Below are positions 45,458 through 57,000 of a stretch of 64,000 nt of DNA, piece after piece; within the stretch, counting starts at the first letter, position 1; every line of letters begins with the position of its first letter. The stretch is from positions 124,001 through 188,000 of the forward strand of contig VNKQ01000010.1 of assembly GCA_016508695.1 (NCBI GenBank), written 5' to 3'. The stretch is from Hyphodiscus hymeniophilus. Its lineage: Eukaryota > Ascomycota > Leotiomycetes > Helotiales > Hyphodiscaceae. A program made the position numbers and the translations under genes. A model generated the notes under the pieces. It saw only the letters and a program-made list of their open reading frames with translations. It was not told the origin of the DNA and searched no databases.

Positions 45458-46707
45458 TCAGAAGTCTATTCGATCAAACGGAGTGGTATCAGTCTGTCCC
45501 ACAACAGCTGACCCTTTCACTGCATACCCGCCCTCTTTGCCTTCTATCCAGACATCAAACTTGTCTTCCTTCTCTGTATCCTTCCTAATACAAACCCTCA
45601 ATTCCTCGTCTGCATATAGAGGTGCCAGGTTTTTGTAGTCGAACCTCATTACCATTTCCCCTTCCTTCAATTGAGACCTCAGGACCGACAACATAACTAC
45701 CAAAGAGAGTGGGCCATGGAGCAGGAGATTTCTATGTCCTTCGATCTCTCGCGCGTACTGCGGATCGAGATGGATGCCGTGAGCATTGAACGTGAGAGCA
45801 GAGAAGCGGAATAGGAGGGATTTCGTTGGGGTCATTGCAACGGTGAAGTCGGGAGCATGAGCAGCTGCAGAAATCAGTCAGTCAATGTACCCAGAAATAG
45901 AGCAACTGGCCTACGCTTCAATATCTTCCCCGTCTTGATCGCGTCTGCTTTCGCAGCCTCTGCAGATTTCTCCCTCATAAACACCAGATTCCTCGTCTCG
46001 ACCAGAGACAAATTTCCCATTTTCGTAGTATCCTTGATTTGCAAATAGCCCCTCACAAACCTCCTGAATAGCTCTCTCGGCTCAGATCCAGAAGAATACA
46101 ACGGATCGCAGTATTTATGTCCCGCCAACCCAATTCTCCTCTCGATGCTCACAAACACCTTCTCATCTCCTTCTGTGCCTTTCACTGAAACGTCCGAAAT
46201 CTTCTCTATACATGTAGCGCGTGTGGTATCGAGTTGAAGGTGTCGTTTCATGGAAGGGTTAAAGGTCAAGGACCCTCCAGCCCACATCCGTCGCACGAAT
46301 GGTGGTCCCGGCGATTGGAGAGGGTCTGTGCCATCAGGTAGAAGTTCACTCCCGGGAACTTGAGGAGAGAAGTAAACTAGATGGTGACCTTGGGGTAGGA
46401 GTGCGCGGTTGAACTCGTGTAAGCTTTCAAGTCGTGCAAAGGGCAGATCCGACATGTCGGACTTCGAGAAATCGGGGGGATAGCATGATTCCGGGAGGAA
46501 GTCTGCGAGGGAGACGTTCAAGAGATGGGAAGGTGTTGGGGAAAGGTAATCGAAGATTATGTTCGGTGCTCGAGACGTAAGGTCCTTATGTAGTGACTGT
46601 TGGAGAGATTCGGTGGAGTAGAAACGGAGGGGACGGGATGACAGAGGAACCGAGTGGAAGGCGGGAAAGCCGCGTTTGGTTATTTGAAAGAGTGTGGATG
46701 ATCGCAT
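45458..46707 (-). CDS. HTD2: mitochondrial 3-hydroxyacyl-thioester dehydratase (HTD2-like)
   Basis: Htd2 proteins dehydrate 3-hydroxyacyl-ACP in mitochondrial type II fatty-acid synthesis, which feeds lipoic acid. Two exons, 46707-45915 and 45864-45458, over a 50-nt intron give 399 residues. The N terminus has basic residues and no acidic ones for over 30 positions (MRSSTLFQITKRGFPAF), as in mitochondrial presequences. The first exon shows HHLVYFSPQVPGSELLPDGT and RRMWAGGSLTF, typical of this hot-dog-fold group. The second has FTVAMTPTKSLLFRFSALTF followed by NAHGIHLD, the dehydratase motif with its His, then HGPLSLVVML. The length exceeds that of yeast Htd2 but is usual for filamentous fungi. 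An alternative name in databases is mesaconyl-CoA hydratase-like, so the exact substrate is open. Confidence 0.87.
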
Positions 46708-46973
46708 GTCAAATATATCAAAGGTGAAAGAGTATGCACATGGTTTTGCGAGTACAATTCATAAATTCGCGGCTTTTGTTGATGGTTGAGTCGTATCGTA
46801 AACCCGAAATCTGGCCGACCAAAAATAGACCCTGAAGCTCTTGAAGTAGCTCTTGTGGAGCTAGCTTATCGATAAGCTCTGAAGCATCGATGGCGCAGCC
46901 TTGCGACTCGAGAGAATCTTCTCCAAGCCGTCTTCAGTGCTTCCCTTTATCCAGACAATGCTCCATAACTCTA

Positions 46974-48170
46974 TCAAAGTTTTATGAGCTTGTCATCCCA
47001 ACTTCCCAGCCATCTCCAACTTTGTGTATGTTCTTCCAAGCCACTCAATGCCTCTTCAACTCTTCCATCCGGATCCTTCAACCGGCTGCCCTCGAACTCA
47101 ACGAAGAAGATGTACTGGAATGGAACAACCTTGGTAGGCCGACTGTTGATAGACGTCAGGTTGAGCTTGGCTCTTCGGAAGCAATCCAGAACATCCGCCA
47201 GAGCACCAGGTGAGCGATGATCGACCGTGAACGAGATCAGCGACTTTGTCGGATTGCGAGTATCCTTAGCCCTTTCATCGACCCCCTTTCTGATGATGAA
47301 GAATCTTGTCGTATTGTCTTCTCGATCCTCGATACCCTGTGCTAGAACATCCAAACCATGAACCGTTGCCGCCAAACTGCTAGCAATCGCTGCACTCTCT
47401 CGACTCGTATCCTCCTTGACCATCTCCGCTGCCCGACTTGTAGAACTAACGTCAATACGCTCCACGCCTTTCAAGTATGCCTGCAGGAAGTTCTCGCATT
47501 GACCGAACGCCTGCGGATGTGTGTAAATGCGCTTGATGTGTTGGATGCTGTACACTGGGCTGGTTCGTGGCTTGCCAGGGCTTGGCATCGAGGAGGTAGG
47601 AGTAGCAGTACCAGTGGACGTGCCGCTCAATTCGGAAGAGTCGTTAGAATTGCGGGCTTTGCGACCAAGTAGGCAGTGACTAACGTCGAGGTATGCTTCT
47701 CCACAGACTGTGATATCAGGGAACGAAGCATGACGATCTGCGAGTAGCTCGAGTGTGAAGATGACCGCTCCATTGGTGGAGTTTTCGAAAGGTACGACTC
47801 CAAGAGCTGCTTCTCCTGATTGAACTGCTTCAAAGACATCTGCGACAAGCTCACATTAGACGGCGTACTGGAATCGGGAGGGTGTGTGGGGGTAACCTGG
47901 GATGGTAGTAGCAGGCTTATAATCGTATCGATCTGAATCGAAGCATTGCAGAGCGGCCTGAGCAAGATCGAAATCTGTGAGCGAAATGATCCAAGCCGGA
48001 GTTGTAAATTGAACAAGAGTGTATACCTGATGAGTATAAGAAGAGATGGGGCCAAGGTAAGAAACGATAGGAATTTCGGGCTCAGACTCAAGAACACCAT
48101 GGCGTTTTTGGTTCAATGGAACGTTTATGACGGTAGAGCCGCTGCTGGTATTGCTATCTTGTCTTGCCAT
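46974..48170 (-). CDS. PHA2: prephenate dehydratase PHA2
   Basis: Converts prephenate to phenylpyruvate in phenylalanine synthesis. Three exons, 48170-48027, 47957-47897 and 47839-46974, give 356 residues. The start is the ATG reading MARQDSNTSSGS; the frame continues upstream, but that part is promoter-like. The dehydratase domain shows VSYLGPISSYTHQAAL across the first splice, GEAALGVVPFENSTNG, the ISQ-like SSLAATVHGLDVLAQGIEDR and the TRF motif in NTTRFFII. An ACT domain follows (SLISFTVDHRSPGALADVLD, LTSINSRPTKVVPFQYIFF), the usual site of feedback by phenylalanine. The middle exon is only 61 nt. The second intron has the weak donor GTTACC, but the frame, branch-like TCTAAT and protein continuity support it. 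It precedes the HTD2-like gene on the same strand, 266 bp away. Confidence 0.94.
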
Positions 48171-48832
48171 GGTGTGTGCGGATTGATCGTGAGGTGAGTG
48201 TTGAAAGAGAAAGGAAGCAAAAATAGACTGCAATCATATCACTTCATATTCGAACAGAATCTTGTCGCTTCATGCGGATTACCGACAGCTTCGCCGTGAG
48301 TGCCTTTGAAACTTGTCAGAGGTATTCTTTTGAACATAGATGGAGGATTTTTTAAATTGACAGCGCAAAGCTACCCCACTAACAAATTACCCCACATTTG
48401 CACCACCTTGGACCAAGAGACTTGCAGCATTAACAAGGCTAAATCTAGGGAATAGCTTCCACCTTCTCTAATCAAGAAATCGCAGCGCGTTGTTGTATGA
48501 GAGGCCAGGTTACTTAGATAGGTAAATCATCCGTTTGGTAAACGGCTTGCATGATCTTTAGGTGAGTCGAAGCAAGTAAGTAAACTTGAGAAAACGTTAC
48601 ACTCTATATACATTGAGTGTCAAGCTCGTAAACAGTCCAAAGTATAAAAGTTCTGAAAAGTTAGAACTTGAACTCGTACGGCTACAAATAGAAGTTAGAA
48701 GGAACGGTGTCGAGAGTTTCGATTCATTGAAAACTAATATCACGTGCATGAGGAATCCCATGCATCTCGAATACATCCTGAAACTTCGTCTTCATAGCTC
48801 CTCGTAGATGTTCAGGACACCACTTACCAGAT
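48171..48832. other. divergent spacer between PHA2 and the Hsp70-like gene
   Basis: 662 bp between two start codons pointing apart. A TGAGTCG near 48564 is one base off a Gcn4-type site. No gene seen. Confidence 0.4.
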
Positions 48833-50521
48833 ATGGTGCTTGCATCAAGGGTACACAATCTGGTCTTGGTGCTTGGGCTGGCAGGCTCTCTCCTCTTTGC
48901 TGTGATCTCCCAGTATCTGCTGCGGCTTCACCCTGATGCCAGACCGCAAAGCCAAGGCAAATGAACTCCCACGGCTTGAACATCTCCTCAAACCCTGACT
49001 AACAATGATACAGTCATTGCTATCGAACTTGGAAGAAGTTACAGTCGTGTTTCAGTGTTCAGGAACAACAGTTTCGAAATTATCACAGATCTTCAAAACC
49101 GCACCAAGATCCCTTCCTACGTGGCCTTCACCGCGCTTGGAGTTCCATTGACTGGTTTTGAAGCAAAGGCACAAATAAATATTAACTCAAAGAACACCAT
49201 ATACGACCTTAGGTAAGTCTCCTTCTCTCCTGCCCAGGCCAAAATACTAATACTCATAAGCCTCATCCTCGGACTTTCATGGTCTGATGCCTTTCTCCAA
49301 TCCACTATTAAAACACTACCCTACGAAGTCGTATTTCGCAACAATGACACCCTAATCAAAGTCCATACCAATGGAAAATCACAGTATTTGACAGCTGCTA
49401 AAATCCTATCTTATCACCTCATTCACCTGAGAGACCTAGGCTCGACACAGCTCAATCAAACAGTCTCCTCAGCCGTCATCTCCGTCCCATCCTACTTCAC
49501 CGATCCGCAACGACAAATCGTCCTTCAAGCTGCTGAGATTTCCGATTTGGAAGTAAAGAGACTCCTCAGTCAAGAAAAAGCTGCGGGAATTGCGCATCAT
49601 ATTGATACCATGATCACGACGCGCCCAGGAGACGAGCATAAGATCCCGGATCATTTCCTGGTCTACAATCTCGATGAGCAGGAATCGAATATTGCTGTTG
49701 TGTCTGTACTGGATGGTGTTCTGGAGACCATTGGAGTAAAGACAGATAGGAAGCTTGGAGAGAACCATCTCAGTGATCTGATAGCACCCAACAGAATCCA
49801 ATCGCTCATCAAGCAAGTTCTTGAGAGTGCGAAAATTGATGAGAAAGATGTCAAGGCTATTGTGCTTGCCGGAGAACCCTCGAAGACTATGATAGTCCAA
49901 TCGATACTGGAAGGACATCTGCCGGGGAGGGAGGTTTTACAACCAGATGATTTCACATCTGATGAAGCTGTGGCCTATGGAACTGCTCTCCAAGCGCATT
50001 TTCTCTCGGACGATTATGATGGTATCTCTCCGTCCTTGGTAGATGTGACGCTCTTGAGTTTGGGTCTGGAAACGCAAGGAGGTGGGTTTGAGAAGGTTCT
50101 GCAAAGGGGGACGGTCATCCCAACGGCGAAGGTGCGAGTGATCACTACGATAGTGGATGAGCAGGAAAGTGCTGTAATAAATGTTTTGGAAGGGGAAAGA
50201 CTGGTGGCAAATAAGAATCGCATGCTAGGGAAGCTTGAGTTCAACAATCTTCCGAGGAGAGGGAAAGGAGACGTGGAAATCGAGGTAACATTCCAGGTTG
50301 ATGCATATGGAGTTTTGACTGTAGCGGCTGTCGAAAAAGGGAGTGACAGGGAAGTGAGACTTGTCGTTAGCCTTGGCGTTGATCGATTCAACGCGGCGGA
50401 GGTAGACTCGATTATCCAAAAGGCGCAAGAGAGCACAGAGGAGGACGAAGCGATACTGGAAGAAATTCTAAAGAGGACGGATAGCGGAGGGGACGAAAAG
50501 GATGGATGGAGTGGTGATTAA
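48833..50521 (+). CDS. shortened Hsp70-like protein, predicted pseudo-ATPase
   Basis: Three exons, 48833-48956, 49014-49212 and 49261-50521, give 527 residues against about 660 for BiP. Exon 1 encodes a signal peptide or anchor (LVLVLGLAGSLLFAVISQYL). Exon 2 opens the nucleotide-binding fold with VIAIELGRSYSRVSVFRNN (normally IDLGTTYS) and RTKIPSYVAFT. Exon 3 has SSAVISVPSYFTDPQRQIVL, but FDLGGGTFD is replaced by VYNLDEQESNIAV. About 95 residues (most of subdomain IIB) are absent between GENHLSDLI and IKQVLESAKIDEKDV. IVLAGEPSK replaces IVLVGGSTR. DEAVAYGTALQ and a beta substrate domain follow (LSLGLETQGGGFEKVLQRGT, VEIEVTFQVDAYGVLTV), then a short acidic tail without HDEL. Intron 1 appears to start with GC (AAG|GCAAAT) and has a perfect CTGACTAAC branch. 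Loss of ATPase activity is inferred. Confidence 0.8.
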
Positions 50522-52490
50522 GTGATGAACAAATCCTTCCTTATTACCCTCTTGAGTCCCAGGCATTGACTGCGAGTCGCAGAACTCACCTCCACGTATA
50601 TAGCCCCTATCACCAACCAAGTACACCAGCTTTCCTCCCTTCCCTTTCGTCTTTACCAGGTTCTTGCTGTCCCATGCAGACACCTTTCTCCACATTCCCC
50701 TCCGTACCAGCCTCCAAGCATTGATCCAAGATCCCAAGCACGCTTTTCTAATTCTCATACTCGCCATTGTCTGGTTTTGTTTTTCACGGCAGCAAACACT
50801 ATGATGACCCTGTCGAGTGTGTGCACAACAACATGTGGTCAAGTCTAATGGCCGGCGATCGAGTTGAATCTCTATCTGAGATGGGGAACAGAAGTTCGCT
50901 AGCATGAGAACTTCAGGCACCTTGGAGAGAGATAGAGGACGTCGGGGAAGTTCAAGCTACCTTACCATTACTAGCTCGATATAACCCATTGCAATCCTAG
51001 CGATGCGGGGATTTCCCCCGGAATTGTAGTTGTCGATCCAGATGAGTCTTTCTCCAGTTCTGTTCAAGACTCCACATTTTTTACAGAAATGGAAATGTCG
51101 TTTTGCGAACTTTGCAAAGGTCTGACAAAAGCGCACGCTTCAAAGGCGTAGATATGTCAATAGTGAATTCACAGATGAAGTCATCGAGATCATTATTTGT
51201 ACCAGACAAACAGCTCGAACGACCAGTTGCCGTTTTACAACCTTTCATATATTGCTTTCATATATTGTACTAGTCTTAGACTGTCTATTCCCACATATCT
51301 GACATTTATACTCTTAAGAAACAAGGTTGTGAGACCCAACAATACAGACCACTCCACCCCAAGCCTATTCCCTTTCTCGGTTCAAAGAAAGAATCGTTCG
51401 ATTCGCTTCATGCCAACCCGACGAGCCCGCTCGCCAACGCTGCACGGAGAAAGAGTGGTCTAGAGAGAACGCTGCACTTCAACCTCGGTCTGGACAAGTC
51501 CCTCCTTCTCATTCAACCTTCCGAGGAGGATGGATATTGAGCAGGTGTGCTGGTAACAGATGATTACGCGAAGGAGGACTATTAATTTGATTCTGACAAG
51601 GTTTGTGTTTGTTTACTACGAATCATGAGGATAAAACAATGAGCGACCATTCTGTTTCATCAATAACGGCCTCCGTTCCTTCTCTTCAAAGCAGCTCCTT
51701 CACGTACCGCAGAGTCCCAGAAAATGAGGCAGATGAAGGAGGTAATGGTAGATAGGCTACAAAGACCTCATCTCAGCATAAGTTCCCAAGTGGCAAATAC
51801 AGACTCGCGTCTCGCGCAGGGAACCTCGAGAATCCCACACCGGGACTCCGTACGGGTACTTCCCCACGGCAGGTTCATGATTTCAGCCCCTTACCGTGTG
51901 GCCTTTTCATACTTTGGCGAGGAGACTCGGAAGAATCGTAATAGAAGCTCAGAGTAGGTTGTGTGGAAACCACTAGCTCGTACTTTAAAGGCTACACGAG
52001 AGGAGAGCGGATCAGGAATACAAGCTTCACTTTAAGATGTGCAACGAAACTGCTAGCTCCGAAGGTACTTTTAAGACTGCATCAGAGCGGATCATGAATA
52101 CAAGCTTAACTTCGAGACGTGCATAAAACTACCTTGAGCCCTTGACGATTGCACAAGAGCGAAGACAATAGAGGCTTAGAACTAAGATATACAAAAAAGC
52201 TGATTGATAGGCCATGGCTCCCGCTTTTGATGGGCGGAGGAGAGACAATATAAGGAGAAGGAAGATCCGTAGACGGGCAACAGAAGCTTGCCTTGACTTA
52301 CGGGGGACGAGGAGTAAGGCGTGAGGATGCATGGTTTCCGGACTGCAGAACGTTGTTTGCTTTGACGCTACGGTGCTTGAGGAGGTGGGCAGAGGCTAAG
52401 TGGCATCTTACGAGATATCGGGAGGAAGGAGAAGAACAGTGGGTTCGTATCTCGAGGATCTTATCGATTGTTTGTTGAAACGGACTTACA
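50522..52490. other. intergenic, about 2 kb
   Basis: No supported gene. A minus-strand frame at 50468-50920 has no ATG at its head and partly overlaps the Hsp70-like stop. The right half includes a degenerate tandem repeat, listed separately. Confidence 0.4.
51971..52210. repeat. degenerate tandem repeat, unit about 80 bp
   Basis: Copies begin near 51971, 52052 and 52131. The first two share AGCGGATCA(G/T)GAATACAAGCTT and a following GA(T/C)GTGCA; the third is much weaker. Confidence 0.55.
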
Positions 52491-54031
52491 CTATACTCCG
52501 ACCATCAAGCCCTCGAAAGAGCTCACGAGCGTGTGTCCTCTCTTCTCCTCCTCACTTAGCTCCGCATTGCCTTCTCTGACCACCACGTAACTCTGCATTC
52601 CCGCCTCCCTCGCCGCGTCGACCTCCCTCAAATTATCGCTCAGGAACAACCAACCATCCACCGGCTCGCCCCTCGTCCGCGCAATCAGCTCGTAGCTCTC
52701 CCTCGCCGTCTTCGGGCCCGCGTTGACCGTGTCGAAGTACGCGCTGATCAGCGGCCTCAGATCCGCGCCGGGAGAGGAGTCCGTGTATTGGAAGAGCAGC
52801 TTCTGCGCGGGCACCGAGCCCGAGGAGTAGATGAGGATGGGGATCCCCGCCGCGTGCCAGCGGAGGAGGGAAGGGTGGACGTCGGGGAAGAGAGGGCAGC
52901 GGAGGGCGCCCGTCGCGTAGCCGTGCTGCCAGAGGTGGCCTTGGAGAGCTTTCAGGTAGGGGATCTTGACATCCTGGGCCATGAGGTCGTGCACGTGCGA
53001 GGAGAATGCCGATGGGGATGTCCGGTGCGAGGCGGGGAAGGCGTCGCGGTATGGTCTGAAGGATGGGGAGTCCCACTGCGTGGCTAGTGTCTCTGGGAGG
53101 ACGCTCAAGGCGTAGGGAAACTGGAAGGGATTCGGTCAGTTGAGGTCAGGTGGGATGAGGAATGCGTGCTGCGGGGTAGGATTTGCTTCTTTGCGGGGTG
53201 ATATGACATGTGGTGTTACATGTGTGGAAAGACAGAGTAAGGAGCTGTTTCGAGGGACGGATAGCTCATGTCTCGGGTCTTTGCTGGCAGAATTTGATCA
53301 GTAGCATCAAGTAACGGCGGAATGCAACCCTTGGTTGGTGTTTCAATGCAGACATCGTTTCATACATCGGAACACGTGCGTATGCTCATGACCGATTCAA
53401 CTCGGCCCTTGCATGCTGCGTTGTACATTTGCCTTGTTGGGAACGAGAGGGAGAGGAATGGTATAACGTGAGTGACGAGAGAGAGGTGTGGTTTCGGGAT
53501 CCAACATCGCAAGTTGCCCACTTGGACGAGAGATGTAGATCTAGTGCTGCCACATCTCGGTGACTTGGACAAGAGATGTAGATCTAATGCTGCCACATCA
53601 CCGAGACATCACGATGTCAACATTGCCTTTATCCCGTGAGTCTCTTTGGGTCGCTTGCAACGGCGTTGTAGATCAATCAATCCGGCACTTGCTCGGTTTG
53701 GACTCTCATCCATCGTATTGGTCGCGACAAACCATACTGTATGAATAGTGTCAGATGACAGTGGCCAAGACAGGATTCTTCAATGTAGATGCAAAAAGTA
53801 ACTTAACAGAGAAATGATGCGCCTACCAGTACATCTTTCACGAAAGATATCGGACACACCGTCCCCTCTGCAAATCCAACATGTCAGCCTGTCCACGTGA
53901 CATACGACTTCTCATCTTCTCTCGCATTTTCCTTCACATCCCATCAGGAATGGGCATGCAGGAAGAATACGGCCGAGGTTGGGAGAGCACGGCTACTCAC
54001 CGATATCGAGCAGAACAACCCTGACATCCAT
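52491..54031 (-). CDS. UTR4: enolase-phosphatase E1 (methionine salvage)
   Basis: Catalyses enolisation and dephosphorylation of 2,3-diketo-5-methylthiopentyl-1-phosphate in methionine salvage. Three exons, 54031-54001, 53867-53827 and 53120-52491, give 233 residues. The first two exons are tiny (31 and 41 nt) and encode VVLLDIEGTVCPISFVKDVL, the HAD motif I with its family-typical DxEGT. The third begins FPYALSVLPETL and holds PYLKALQGHLWQHGYATGAL, motif II IYSSGSVPAQKLLFQYT, FDTVNAGPKTARESYELIA, and the acidic motif FLSDNLREVDAAREAG. Introns are 133 and 706 nt; the second is long for this genome, but the protein is continuous across it. The start ATG opens MDVRVVLLDIE, matching the family. 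Confidence 0.93.
53521..53606. repeat. 43-bp direct repeat with inverted repeat inside UTR4 intron 2
   Basis: A 37-bp segment starting CTTGGAC at 53521 recurs at 53564 with three changes. TCTCGGTGA (53555-53563) and TCACCGAGA (53598-53606) are exact reverse complements flanking the second copy, so it could form a hairpin. Confidence 0.7.
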
Positions 54032-57000
54032 CACGTCCACTAACGCGTCTCCCTCTTTTTTTTTTCTCCTTTCCTCCTTCAAGTTCGCGAACGAACCCAG
54101 TTCTCTTCCTCGGCTCAAGATAGCGGTGAACAGGGAAGCCCCCCAAAAAAAATGGGAAAATCCTCTGCAAGCTAGCTCTCCAGTCGCTGTCGCAAAGGTC
54201 GAGTTCGGGAATAGTGTGGTATTGGTGTTTCTTCGCTTGCAGCTGCAGCAGCGTCGCAGCCAACATGCAGGAAGATCAGTGGGTTGGACGATAATAATGC
54301 ACGTCTAGGTCCTACACGTCTCTCGAATCGAGACTGGGGGGTCGGGCGAAAAAGGGCTCGCTTCGAGCGAGAGGAGGTTGACCCTTTTAAGATTGGCATA
54401 GCGGTGAGTTAAACGAAACGAACATTTGGGATTCGCGGCGGATGCTATGCTCCAAATGTAGTCTGTACAGTACGATCCTGCAGCACGCATTGCATTGCAT
54501 TGCATTTGGGGTCCGCTTACGAACTTACTTGCTTGCTAGTTCTGTAGACAAGGCTACCGAGGTCCTGTACAGCTATTCTCTGGTCTGGTCTGGTCGCCAC
54601 ATCTTATCTTGACCCTCACCCTTAACAGACGGACGGGAACGGCATCGGTATCGGCTTTCCCGCTCTTCAGTCTCCACACAGTTCGTGCCCGGAGCTAGAT
54701 AGATAGATAGATGAAGTGATAAAGAGATATGTATGGATTCTTTCAGCGGATTGTTTTCTTATCAGGGCATTTTATGTATAGGCTCAAGGTCGTCTCAAGC
54801 GATAGAAAAGAGTGAGGGGAGGAGGGGAGGGGGAAACAGATGAGATGATCTCGAGCGAAGCGAGGATGGGGGTTTGGGGGCTGGCCCCCATTTACATCTA
54901 CATTGTACTGTTACTGTATGGTAAGGTATGTAAGAACGTGAGAATGTAAGGATGTAAGAATCCTCACCGTTCCCGAGCAGGAAGTCAAGACTCAAGAGTG
55001 GATGTCCCGAATCCAAACTTGGACTACTGTAGGTGGACATATTCCAGCCCTTTCAGCTTTAATCTTGAGTGTTAAGTGTTAAGTCTTATTCACCGTCCTG
55101 TAGTAGGTATCGGAGGGATGTCCGTAAAGGAAGGAAACCTGTAGGTTGGAACTTGGACGTGGGATTAGCTCTTGGTATCCATTTCAAGCCTCGCTGTTGA
55201 TACCTAAAAAAAAAAATAAAAAAAAAACTCCTAAATCCGACTCTGACTCTAACTCTGATTTTGATTTCAGAACTGATTTTTGGATCGAATCTCGGATTCC
55301 GAGTTTTGAAGTTTCGAGTTCGATTTTTCCTCGTCCAAGCGAGATTTATTGCGTAGAGGGTTCAAGGAATGGAGAATGGCAGCAAGCAAGCAGAGTTTTC
55401 ATTCACCGCTTGGTTGGAGATAAATGGTACGAGGTACGAGGGACGAAATAAGGAGACGAGGGTTCTTAATGTGTTAGAGCTCTTATCTGGATACTGATAT
55501 GATATGAAATGGCGGCTATCGTGGGGTACGGACTGTATTGACTTTGGCATCGTAGTGGGGGGACTTGTGCTTGACGGTTTACGATATTACTTGTTACTTA
55601 TTACTTATTACTTATTAGAGTGATGGATTTCTGGGTAGAGGAAGAGATAGAGATATGTGACTCTGTACGAGGATCTCGTACGTAGGTGTTGTAGTGTAGT
55701 AAAGGTAAGTCATACGTCGTCGCTACGGAAGTCGATGGATTCATTTATTCCTGATCAGATATATCTGAACGATACGACCTTCAAAGCCTGAGCATCGGCA
55801 TATGTGCATTCCCTCTGGACCCTGGTATAGGCCAGAGGGAGGGGGATGATCTGGGTCTGAAGAGCTGCAGACGCACGCAGGGTCTGGGAGATGGAAGGGC
55901 TGAAGCAGAGGTTCATCGGTCAACGTGGATAAGGATGACTTGGTCGATCTGCCAGGGCTTGACTGTGTAGGTATGGAGAGAGGGAGGGTGCTTGCAGATT
56001 GTCCCACTTGCGTGCAGGGCACAGTGTTCAAGTGCGTTAGTTCGTGTTGGCGGTACGGAGTCTCTGTGCGAGTGAGAAGGTTTCAGGTTGAGAGAATTTG
56101 GGTTTATAAAATGCGATGATTGATTGATTGATTGATACTGCATCAAAGGATTTTGTGTGTACTGTGTATATATATTTATATGAAGTTTGTAGATGATCTG
56201 CGGAGTAGCGAGTAGCGAGTCGAAGTCCATGAGCTTATCGAGTCCCCGAGGGTAGAGTAGAGGATAGAGGTAGTCAATCAGTCCCCAGACGATCATGATA
56301 CAAAAGTGAAGCCCCATCCCCTCTCATCGCGAATCATGGAGAGAAGCCTGATTAGCCTAAGAAACGAGGTACATGCGTTAGTGAGAAAAGAGAAAAGAGA
56401 AAAGTCCCGAGTCAGGACGTTGGAAACGTTGGAAACGGGAGGCCTCATCGTAAGGCCTACCTGCGGTCAGTTCGAGGCAGTCCTTTGGTCCTTCAGATAG
56501 ATGAGAGGGTGTAGGGCGCGTAGGCGTGATAGGTTGTGGAGTCGTGCTTGAGGAGCGTTTCGTGGATGCGGCCTCAGGCAAGGGAGGATCGTCGAACCTT
56601 CTTGAGTGGATCTCTATTTCTTTCTTTTACTGTACGCACGCGGTGATAGTGCAACCGGTGGCATGATGGGACATGGTTGGTTTTGGTTTATATTTTTCGA
56701 ATGCTACCGCAGATGGATCTTTCTTGATGTTGTGATTGGAATAGTGACTAAGGCTGGGTGATTCGCGGTAAAAGGTAGCTAGAAGGAGACCGCTGGTAGA
56801 AGCAAGTACTGTACTGTACCTGTGCTGGCTGGGAGCACAGTCAGAGTGAGAGCACGAAGGTGAGAGCAGGACGAGGCGATGTTTCATCCACCATCGAACT
56901 TGAAGCACCGCCGCAGTCAGTGAATGGATAGATGGGATGAAGGCTATCTCTCCAAGCTTTTGGTGTTGTGTATGAGCTGTGTATGAGGTGTGGCATGGAT

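Noticed and set aside
44956..45588. 210-codon ATG frame on the plus strand
   Set aside because: Its right third is antisense to the last exon of the HTD2-like gene, it has no recognisable domain, and amino-acid composition looks random.
50468..50920. 150-codon minus-strand frame past the Hsp70-like gene
   Set aside because: It begins with GTG, overlaps the Hsp70-like stop on the other strand, and shows no domain.
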